64,000 bases of DNA from positions 3,534,001 to 3,598,000 of the forward strand of contig JAVHJL010000001.1 in NCBI GenBank assembly GCA_036971715.1, given 5' to 3'. The position numbers were made by a program, and so were the translations under genes. The DNA comes from Arthrobotrys musiformis (taxonomy: Eukaryota; Ascomycota; Orbiliomycetes; Orbiliales; Orbiliaceae). Positions within the stretch are counted from its first letter, which is position 1. Each line of letters begins with the position of its first letter. Positions 10,701 through 20,231 of this stretch are shown here, one piece after another. The notes under the pieces were generated by a model. That model was given only the letters and a program-made list of their open reading frames with translations, did not search any database and was not told where the DNA came from.

Positions 10701-11211
10701 TACCGGATTGGGTCAAAAACTTACCTCGGACAGCCTGTTGATGGCCCTGGGCACCAACTTTCTCTTTTTCCTCCTCCTCGTCATACGCAGCCCGTGCAAG
10801 AGCCGCCAATTGGGAGATGTATGTGGAGTTACGAGAAACTCCTTTACGGTCCATCTTCTCTACGACTTCTTCAAGTCGTTTCTTTCTGGTATTCCGATCC
10901 ATTGACTTGAATCTCTCGTACTCGCGTTCGGTTTGGGCCCTCAGGGGCACGGTTTGTGCTTGGACCTTCCTTGCAACCGGCCTTGGCTGGCTGGCTGGGG
11001 TTTGCGGGGCACTTCCCTGTGCCTGAGGGCCGAGAGTTGGTGCGATAGATGGCACCGTAGTAGAACTTGAGGGGGGGGCGGCTGGCATCGTCGCTGTTGC
11101 AGCTGGTGGAGCCTCAGTGGTTACCTGCGGCACCGTGGTCGTCGGCTCTGGAGGGTCAGATGGCCCAGCCGGAACGTTCTTTGAAACGTCTTCTCGATTC
11201 GAACGATCCAT
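7790..11211 (-). CDS. Large Gln/Pro-rich protein with a DUF4211-like C-terminal region
   Basis: Exons 11211-10725 and 10608-7790 join in phase 1 to give 1101 residues. The N-terminal ~160 residues hold a Pro/Thr/Ala-rich stretch and a charged helical segment (TEREYERFKSMDRNTRKKR). The second exon opens with dense Gln repeats (about residues 168-235), followed by a long Pro/Ser/Ala-rich disordered middle. A compact region at about 687-867 contains CSVCGRRHPVEFSVGFTG (Cys 784 and 787), GTPYK, and GRGCGQLIKNYHILRHWERVL. This resembles the pattern of DUF4211, a fungal domain in nuclear proteins of unknown function; I matched it by eye. The tail has acidic and basic clusters. A chromatin or transcription role is inference. 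The apparent start at 10504 is a GTG inside exon 2, not the real start. Confidence 0.7.
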
Positions 11212-11854
11212 TATTCTTTTTTTTTTTAAAAAAAAAATCTTTTGATCCCAGCAAACCGGAAAACGAAAAACAAAGGTTTAGTTGGTTAGTTTATATTTGC
11301 GATCAAAAGACCCTATCCGATCACTGATCGAAAGCAGGAGGAAGCTATCAACCAACAATGGGGAGGGAAAACAAAGACTTCTTGGAAAATAAATACCTGT
11401 ATTTTCTTTCCTGGTAAAGATGGCCAAGGTAGGCTTGAGGATGATGTAAAAAGGAGAATAAGAGAGACGAAAGCCGTTGCCAGCAACGGAGGGGAAGAAA
11501 AATAAAGGATGGAAAACTGTTTGGTTGTTAAAAACGGAGAGCTGAGGAAAACTCGGCGGAGGGGGAAAAAGTCGTTGCTCTTGCAGTCACCGACACCAAA
11601 CCAGATAACAAAAAGTTTTCCAGCTAAGGCACCAGACGATATCGAGCTACAGACTCAGAGAGAAAGGAAGGAAGTTCTGGATTGAAATTAACAGCTAGAA
11701 TTTATGACGATATCGAAGATATCTTAGCAGGCTGTGATGGGATGGTGATGCTGATGGTGGTGGGGGCAAACAGGGAAAGGAACAGTGCGATGGGGAGGTT
11801 GATGTGAAGAGAAGGAAGGAGGAAGGAAGAAAGCCTCAGAGGGGCAGCAGTTGT
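11212..11854. other. Spacer / 5' leader of the Gln-rich gene
   Basis: No gene is supported. The part next to the start at 11211 holds a T run directly followed by an A run (about 11217-11237). The rest is purine-rich on the plus strand. It probably contains the promoter and leader of the downstream minus-strand gene. Confidence 0.45.
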
Positions 11855-12996
11855 TTAAATAATAATTTTTTTTGTGGGCAGGAGGAGAGGCCGAGGGAAA
11901 ACCAGCGTCTCCTCAGAGCCCCCCCATATATCAAGTAAATACCCAAAACGAACTGCAAAACTGCCCGGGAAAATCGACAGACACAATTGACTGATATCCA
12001 CCTGCTGTTTCCTATCTTTTGAAGATCTCCAGAAGCCTGCTTCGTCGTCCTCGTCGTCGAGAGCAGGCGCAGGGTCGAGTTCCAGGCGGATATTTTCCCC
12101 AACACCGTAGACCCCACGACGTCGACGGTAGGGCACGTTCCCTATGTACGTTGTCGCCCCCTCTTATATAATATAGGAGTACGCTCAGCAATCTCCCATA
12201 ATCCATGGCTTCACCGGTATATATCTATCCAGACAGATATCATATCGCGGGAAAACTTCCTTCCGGAGCACAGGGCTTTATGCCACGGTCTGGCAGGCCA
12301 TTGCGCAGTGCGGCACGCATGGCGCTTCTTTCACAGCGATATATCGCTGACAATCGGTACAATCGGCACCTCAAGTTCTATAATATATAATCACCAACAT
12401 TTAACATAAATATTCCCCAGAAACATTGAATATCAAATTGCTAACTTACCGGCTACAATAGATTGCTTATCATTCATATCCACATCGGCATTGCCAGCGC
12501 CGGAAGACCCGTTTGCCTCGTCCAAATTTTCCGCCGCCGGTAGCTCCGATTGAGCCTCCGCGATAGACTCCCCCCGGGCCTCCTCAGGTACATCCCCAAC
12601 CGCGAGTGCGAAACTCACCCCATCCGTCGCCATATCCGCCTCGGGAAACTTTTCATACTGCTGAAGTACTGCCAATTTACTCGTCGAAGGTATCGGAATA
12701 CACACTTCAAACCCACTCCTAAACCCCGAAGAAACAGTCGGAGACGCAGAACCCGACAACGAAGACCCAGACGTCGATCTACCAGAAGAACCCCGGGTCG
12801 GCAATGACGTCGAAATTAAGTTCCTCCGCCGCGAGTGGGGCGTATGCGTGGTTACACGACCGGCCGTAGCATGGGATTTCGAACCAACTTGGCCAGCGCC
12901 GTATAAACTCTTCCGGGGAGAATGTGCTTTATGAGCCGGGATATCCTTGGGCGACAGTCCCAGCGCCACCACCTCGCTCGGTTCCAGGAGAGGCAT
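11855..12996 (-). CDS. Unrecognised small Ser-rich protein, two-exon model
   Basis: I do not recognise this protein. Exon 1 is 12996-12450; the ATG at 12996 is preferred over an in-frame TTG at 13014. It encodes a Ser/Thr/Gly-rich region including SPRKSLYGAG and a run of RSTSGSSLSGSASP. A GTAAGT donor joins, across a 308-nt intron, to 12141 in phase 1, giving GNVPYRRRRGVYGVGEN and the acidic stretch LDDEDDEAGFW. As read, the frame ends at 11855 (about 275 residues). An alternative intron from about 12009, using a weak GTGGAT donor, would change the last 30-40 residues. The first part looks genuinely coding; the 3' end is uncertain. Confidence 0.45.
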
Positions 12997-14323
12997 TTGG
13001 TCGGAGGAATGCAAATAATCTTAGGTAACGCGGTTCAAATCCTTTTTTCCTTCCGCGGTTTGAATGGCGATGGTCGTCGGGCCTACATGTGCGAAAAATA
13101 ACAATACGGAATGTTAAACAAAGAGAAGCGAGGTTGGGGATTTCAAGCGCGCCTGCTTTTTATGGCACCGACTGGGGTCGTGGATCAACGGACAGGGTTC
13201 TGCCGAAGCGAGCTGTTCGCTCATGCGACCCATGCGGCGGCCACATGGTTGACTATCTCGGGCGCCGGGTGTGGAAAACTTCAATTGACGAATGAAAAGA
13301 TGTCGACGTCTACAAACTACAGACTTTCCTATCTAAGAAATAGGCAGATAGATAGTCGTGTGAGCGCGGCGTCCATCATTTAAATTATCCAACTAACGCG
13401 GACGTATAAGCAAGGGTGCCACCTCCAGCGCCAGCGGTGACGGTTCCGTCATGGCATCTATTTAGAGGGCAAGAGCCGTAGATCAGGTAGCGCTGAAAGC
13501 GTCCGGACAACCTAGATAATTAAGGGCGGTCCGTACAGCATTTAGAGCTTACCGGGGGTTCCCCACACGACTACTTAGGTACCTAAGTGCTCAAGCACCG
13601 ATTGGGATAGTCTCAAGCTTTATTTTACTCACGACTAAGCACGACGTTCCACTGGTACCTCTGGATGCATAAGATTATTTTTTAAACCACAGGATTGTAC
13701 ATACATAAGCAGAGAGGCATTTAGCCTTTGTGCGGTCTGGGTGAGAGACCACATTTAGCTAGTATTAGCTGGAGACCATATATATCAAATATCAAATGAC
13801 AATGGTAGTGATTCCATAATTTGTATGCAGATAGCTAGTTTGGATGGGCCAGCTGCAGCTAGGTATGGCTTAAAAGGGAACAACTTGTCTAGTAGAATTG
13901 TAGAATATCACCGCGGAGGATCCGGTCCCGGGGTTGTAATATCATGGGTTCGAATTCGTGAAAACGGCCGTTCTACGTACAGATGCTACAAGTACCTAGG
14001 GATAAGTCGGCAATGAAACCGGAGTTCGGAGGTTATCGATTAGAAGATACTTAAACGAGTAGCCCTATCGATATATCGGTTATTCAGCAGCTCTGGGGAC
14101 TAGATCTGGAGTTCGGACGAGACCGACCCATCTTCAAAACCAAGTAAAACTTTTGCCATATGGATAGAAGCTACAGCAGTGCATGTATCATATATTACAA
14201 AAACTCCTCAACTAAGACCATGCGCAAAAAAAGGGCTTAGGTCTCACACAGTACAATCATAGATTAATTATAAATCTACCCCCCCTCCTCCCCTCCCTAT
14301 CGTACAATCTCACCATACCCCCT
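12997..14323. other. Intergenic, no gene seen
   Basis: The stretch is AT-rich and contains a perfect 16-bp palindrome (ACTTAGGTACCTAAGT, 13573-13588). Two sequences resembling a tRNA B-box (about 13032-13042 and 13947-13957) have no cloverleaf around them. Short frames on the plus strand have no protein-family character. Confidence 0.55.
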
Positions 14324-15623
14324 TCATCTCCTCCCCTGCCTCTTACTCTTTCCAGGTCTGGGAGCCTTGGCCTTCTTCCCACTGCCGAAGGAATTCTTCT
14401 TCATCCCCTTGCTATTAAACCCAGTGAGGTCACCACTGCTGGCCGCGTCCCCGCTCTTGGAGAACTTCTTCCTGCCTCCGAATCCGAATTTCTCGTTCTT
14501 CTTCTGTCGCTTGGCATTCGGTCCTCTCCTATCTCTTCCTTCCCGTCCGTTAACCTTCTCTGCCTTCTCGATCGCGATATCGAACGGATCGCCTTCGTTC
14601 TCATCGCCCATATCCGCTCCAGCTCGTTCTATAATACCAATTAGCAACAACATCTCCAGCAAAGACAAACAAAGGATAAAACATACTCCTCTTCAAAACA
14701 TTAATCTTATCCAACATCTCCCTCTTCTCCTTCTGCCTCTCCTGCAACCTAGCAACCTGCACTTGCTTGCCAAACTTCTTAAGATCTCTCTGCCTCTTCG
14801 CATCAGCCGAAGCCTGCTTCATAGCCGCCTGTTCTTTGATCTTCTCCTTGATCTTGCCCATGTGTTCCTCGCTCTTGACCATTTCCGCAAAGTAGTCGGT
14901 GGGACGGGTGAACGGTGCCCCCTCGGCGAGTAACAGCGCACGGCCCTGCTTCGCCGCGTCGAGCGCTTGCGCGTAGAATGCCAATTCGCGGGTGAGGTCA
15001 TCGTGAACATCCTTGATTTCCACAGGGGTGGAGGTGACGATGGTGTGGTGGGTGGAGAACGGGGTGGATTTTTTGATGGGGATGGCGATGGAGGATTGGG
15101 ACGCCGTGAGGGCTGAGTGGTTGTCTATCGTCAGCTTTTGACGGGGGATGATATCGGCTTCGGGATCGTGATCTTCTTCGGAGATTTCGGAGAGCGGGAT
15201 ATCTTCTTCGTCTTCTTCATCCTCTTCTTCATCGTCTTCATCTGCTGCTGTCGTGGCGGTGGTAGCCTTGGAGGACTTCAAGATCCCATTCTTCGCTTTC
15301 TTCGTCTCCTCCTCTTCCTCTTCATCCTCATCTTCATCCTCGTCTTCGCCCTCATCTTCCTCCTCAGAATCACTATCCTCCAACTTGGACATATCAATAA
15401 CCCTCTCATCATCCTCACTATCATCCTCACTATCATCACTCTCCCACTCCCCATCAACCTTCATCTCCTCATCTTCCTCCTCATCTCCACTACTCCCTTC
15501 CTCCTTCTCATCCTGCACTCTCTTCCGTTTCCTCGCCTCCTTCTGCAACTTCTTCTGTCGTTCCAGGTACGGCACTTTTCCTTTATCCGCCGCAAGGATC
15601 TGGCGTAACTTTGCTTTCGCCAT
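14324..15623 (-). CDS. EBP2: rRNA-processing protein Ebp2
   Basis: A nucleolar factor needed for 27S pre-rRNA processing and 60S subunit assembly. Exons 15623-14687 and 14628-14324 give 413 residues, close to the yeast protein. The N-terminus is basic. A long Asp/Glu-rich region spans about 38-155. The conserved Ebp2 core follows: DVHDDLTRELAFYAQALDAA, then PFTRPTDYFAEMVKSEEHM, then KKFGKQVQVARLQERQKEK and LDKINVLKRKR. The intron splits an AAA (Lys) codon; reading through it would destroy the KRKRAGADMGDE junction and the C-terminal basic GRKKF/KGMKKNSFGSGKK tail. Nuclear targeting is expected from the basic clusters. Confidence 0.93.
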
Positions 15624-16488
15624 TGTGCGTTTTTATATGTAGACCTCCCTTAAAAAAATCCTTTGGCAAAAAGTAGTCGGTGAGTTTAAGCCGCGCTATC
15701 AGTTATCGAGGCGTGATTGATAGGATTCGCAGCTTGGTAGATGAATGGTGGAATGTATGTTCTGGAGAAAAGCGAAAAAAAAAAAAAGTGAAGCGAACCT
15801 CAAGATTTTTTTTTAGATGGACCAACAGGGATTTACTTTGCGACCGCGAAAAAAGCAAAACACCAACACCTGCGACCACAATTGCAAGCTCGACCACGTT
15901 ATAGAAAATACGCCACTTCTTAAGTCTCGGATAACCAATACATTAATATTAGAACTTCGATTGGTATTGATATCTACCAGGTGCCGAATACCTTCAATAC
16001 CCCTACAGAATTATACCATGTAATCTATCAATAGACAAAACCACCCAACTCGAGTACACACAATCCTCTCCGCCCCCGTCCCAGGTATAACAAGAAGAAA
16101 ACAATCGCACTCTTCTTTTTGGAGCTCCCCAGATGTAAACGGGTATAAAACCAGGCCCCTAACTTTTCCCACGAAGAATGATAGCTATAAGAGAAGAAGA
16201 AGCCGCCCCCACCGAAGAAAAAAGTAGCATAAACGCCAAAGCACCGCCCCGTGAATGTAAAGGAAGAAAAAGAGCTGTAGAGTCCGGTCCCACCGAAGAG
16301 TAATCATTCGCCTTTCTATTAGTTTCGAAAAAAGCAATGTAATGTCAACGAGTATCCACCTCTTAACAGACCCCAGCAGGAAACCACGATTTCGACTTCG
16401 TCGCCTCTCCCTCGAGCCAGCTGACAAGATGACTAAAAAAATACAGTTAGCTTCACCACTCCTCTAGTAATCGTTACGGGTTGGAAAC
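15624..16488. other. EBP2 promoter and 3' region of the RFTS gene
   Basis: No gene is supported in these 865 nt. An A run lies at about 15777-15786 and a T run at about 15808-15815. Confidence 0.5.
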
Positions 16489-18956
16489 TCACTCAATATT
16501 GATCCAAGGATCTCGGACCTGCTGATCCCTGGCTATCGTCTGGGCCTCCTCAATGTTCTCCCTCTTTTTCACCAAATTTTCCTCGGTAGCCAGTTTCCTC
16601 AGCTCACACGTTCTCCAATGATCACTCGCCTTCTTCGCCCCTTCCAAGGTCGACGCATCCTCCACGACAAATGGACAATTATTGCCGTCCGCATCATGCC
16701 CTTTGCACGTCCACTTTATATCGGCGGTTGCAGCAGCAGCAGCAGCCACGTTGCTCCGTTCCGAAACACCAGTAGGTACGCTCGTGATTTTCAGCTCCGA
16801 CAAAGTCGATGCAACTTCCTCAGCAACGGGGTGTTTCCTCGGTCTCCCTCGGCCGTTCTTCCCACCCCTCATCCTCGCATTCCTTCTCGCCTCCTTAACT
16901 GGCTGAAGTAACTCATGGAAATACATCCCCCGATTCACATTTTGCAACAATTCGACCGCGGTATCGAAATCCCATTCCGTCCTATCGATGAGATACTCCG
17001 TGCCCGGGACCCTTCTAATCAAACTCGAATCCTTGATTTCGTCTGTATAATAGCCGGCTGCGTATACGACGTCGATATATACCGCCTTCAGCCCATGCTG
17101 CCTCCTCCATTCGGAATTTTCGTCCGCAAGTTCCAGAAATCTTTCGTATTCGGTTTGGTCCGTCTTTCCGGATATCTGCTGGTATAGGAAGTGTAACTGT
17201 GTCAATTTCGAGATAGCTTGGTCTCGTAGGTCGTCGTATCCCGGATGGTTCTCATCCAATGGGACCACGGGAGGTGCAGGAGTTGCCGTCCTCCTCCGGG
17301 CCCTTTTCGCGGGTCTCGGGACCGGTGGCGATATGGAAGCCGGATGAGGCGCCGCAGCAGTCGCAGATCTCGTAAGTTTCTTCGCAGGTGGTGATTTTGA
17401 TTTCGGAGACGGCCTAGAACCGGGCAGCCGCGAGAGCTTGCTCGCTCGAACCACGTTCGTCTTAACAACTGGTTTGTGCTCAATCACTTCCTTCAACATA
17501 TCGATCGATGGTTTCGGTGGTGCAGGGGGCTCCTCGGGGAGTGGCTTCGGTGGTTCTGCTACTACTTGGTTCATCTCTTGGGGCAACATCTTAGGAGCGG
17601 GAGAGATAGACGCGGCGGACGCGGCCCCGAAGTTTGATAGTGTTGGCGATGCGGAGGATGGATTGGAGGAGCGAGTCGAACGGGTGGTTCTTAGTATTAC
17701 ACGTTCTAAAGTGTCATTGGGAGCGGTCTGAAGTGGCGCTAGAAGGGCTTCGGGAGTTGGTGAATTCGAAGTGACAGGAACTCTATTCGACCGTCTAGAC
17801 TTCTGCGCAAGCTTGACATGCATTTTAGGTCTAACAGGGGGCTCTTCGGCACCTGTCTTTCTACGACGAGGAATTGGTTCTTCTGTCGAGTGGTCACGAG
17901 ATTTCCGTTTTGTATTTGTTCCTGGGTCCGAAGTCCCGCTGCTAGCAGTACCGGAGCGAGGTCGTATTCGTCTTTTTTCCGGCGGACTAGGTCCCGCCGC
18001 CGCGGGTTGACTCTCGAGCCTTTGAACTTTCTTCTCGTTCTGGTCCATGATTACCTGTTCGGCCTTTAGCTTGGCAGCCTGGACTTCCGCGATTTCACCC
18101 TGTCCAAACCAATTGTTAGCAAACAAACGACGATATAGAAATAGCTTGGAATATCGTATTATACCGGGTAAGTGCGCTCGAAATGAGGCCAAAACGGCGT
18201 CCTTTTGTACTTGCAGTTTTCGATCAACTGGGCCATTATGAACCGTCGGTGTTTATGAACAAGTCCCTCCACTTCACCGGGCGTCCCCAAGTTAGGGCTT
18301 TCAACCGACAGCTAATGCACTCACCCGGTTAGCCAAATTTTACACTCCGTCTTTGTTCTACTTTTCGAGAGATTCGAGTATACCTCATTATACAAGTCAT
18401 TCATGGGAGTCCTGACTTGCTTACTCCTTGTCGACAGGCGATCATACTTATCGATGACGAAGTTATATATCGCCGCCTTTTGAAGCATGGTGTCGTAAAT
18501 TTCCTTGTAGGCGTCCGTCGGATGGATGCCGTACCAGGCAGCACCCCCAAGGGCCCAAATAACGATGCTTTCATCAGCCAATCGCTCGATCGACCATCTC
18601 CTAACATTGGCGACCCGGATTGTTTTGCCTTTCAAGCTGTGTAGGTTCGAAGGATTGCGAGCTGGTCGGTTCCACCCATTAGCCAACCAAATACTCGAAA
18701 AATAATATAGGCCATACGCCGTCTAACCGAAGGCAGGGGTCTTACCGAATTCCTTTAGTGTTTCAGGAACATCCTTTATTCTCCCTTCTACGGTAAATGG
18801 CCCCTTCTCCAGCACATCCAACAGGTCGATGAGATGATCCGGATGGGTAGATTTCGGCGACCAGACAAAGGCATCTTCGAGATCGATGGTAGGCCAGTCG
18901 TCGTGGGAAATCTGGGTAGGATTCAACTCCCTCAGAACCGATAATTCGACCAACAT
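16489..18956 (-). CDS. DNMT1 replication-foci (RFTS)-like domain protein with AT-hook, no methyltransferase
   Basis: Exons 18956-18746, 18661-18384, 18227-18165 and 18099-16489 give 720 residues; all junctions are GT-AG and in phase. Residues about 25-140 resemble the replication-foci domain of DNMT1 as found in fungi: AFVWSPKSTHPDHLIDLLDVLEKG, FTVEGRIKD, LKGKTIRVANVRRWSIE, and VIWALGGAAWYGIHPTDAYKEIY. A conserved FWPHFERTYP segment follows. The middle is Ser/Pro/Lys-rich and disordered. A GRGRPRKHP AT-hook lies at about 600-608, and a Cys/His cluster (WTC, CPFVV, DHWRTC) sits near 648-682, possibly zinc-binding. No cytosine methyltransferase motif is present. A chromatin-binding role is inferred. 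Confidence 0.68.
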
Positions 18957-20231
18957 GGCGTGAGAGTAGCAGGGATTCGTTTTCTTGCAGAATTACCTGC
19001 AGAAACCGGGAGTGATGGTGAATGGTTTTCGGTTCTTGTGGGGAAAGTATCGTAGCCGACCCGTATGGTGTGTTTATAGCGCACAACTAATCGGTAGGAG
19101 CAGTTTTTCGCCTCTTTTCTTTTTCTAGACAGAAGCTACTTGCGTAAGACGCTGAAATCGGAACGAGTGAGCTTTATTGCTTGATTTTGGTAGGTTTTTG
19201 TTTTTATCTATCTTTTGATACTATGACGATAGATATCGAGAAGCGCGTCATGTCGCATGATAACTAGGGGAAGGTTGTAGAATGGCGGAGGATACGGCCG
19301 AGACGGGAGATGCCGATGGAGATGATGTGCGATGTATGGGGAGGATTGATGGTTGAGGGAGACGGAAGTAGAGGGTCGGAGGTGGACTGCGGATGTGGTT
19401 GGAATGAGATGGGGGTTAGCGATGGATGTTTTGATGTGGATTGGGAGAGGATATTATGATAATATGGGCGGATTGGCGGGATGACAGGGGAAGGGAGCTG
19501 TCACTTAGTCAGTCAGCCAGCAGCCGGTGGCCAGCTTGGGCCGCCACTTTCAGGTCTTGGCTGAAATCATGTGACCGGCCTCGGATATAGCCAAACTGTT
19601 CGGTTATAATCACAGACTTCGGGGATAAGCTGGATATTCGGATATAAGTAACGACTGTCCACAAGCGGAAATAGTCAAATAATCAAACACACAACGCACG
19701 GTTTCAAGTCCTCGTCATGATTACATAACCACCTCACTCTCTCGCTCAGGGTCTCAAAACCACGACTCAACCAATTCCTCCTGTGTCAGTTTTACTATCA
19801 CCAGTCAATATATCAACCTCAATCCCTCCTCCCACTCCACTAACACCTTATATATCAAGACTACCATATCAACTACATCGCGCATATTGGTGTTCTGCCG
19901 TACCGTTTCATGTTTGCCGAACAGGTGCATGGATAAGAGTGGTCACTAAACTGTAACGGTCAAATCACATCGCCCGGATCAATCACAAGCCAGCAGAGCC
20001 CGTATCATCACCATCAGCATCGACACCTCCTAATTCAAAGTGCAAAGATCCATTCGGTGCAGCCTCGTCATCTCCTTTCTCAAATAAGCCTCCGAATTCC
20101 CCCGACCCGCCTTCCTGCCTTATCGTCGTCGTCTTTTCTGCCCCGCTTCTATGTGCTTGACGTAACAGGCCATTTGTGTCCTCCCTCCTACTCCAACCGG
20201 CCAGGTCAACGCTCCCTGCAATCGCGCTCCT
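18957..20231. promoter_or_regulatory. Divergent intergenic region, RFTS gene / YML020W-like gene
   Basis: These 1.27 kb separate two divergent start codons and probably hold both promoters. CAGTCAGCCAGCAGCC-like repeats lie at about 19508-19525. The 300 bases upstream of the plus-strand ATG are C/T-rich. The minus-strand frame 19983-20246 overlaps this leader and is not supported. Confidence 0.4.

Noticed and set aside
13032..13048. GGTTCAAATCC followed by T6, like a pol III B-box and terminator
   Set aside because: The T run follows the box directly, leaving no room for the acceptor stem. It lies in the leader of a protein gene.
13947..13957. GGTTCGAATTC, tRNA T-loop/B-box-like
   Set aside because: No A-box, anticodon stem or acceptor stem at the right spacing on either side.
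14601..14686. Read-through extension of the EBP2 first exon
   Set aside because: A GTATGT donor at 14686 and a TATAG acceptor ending at 14629 restore the conserved KRKR-AGADMG junction.
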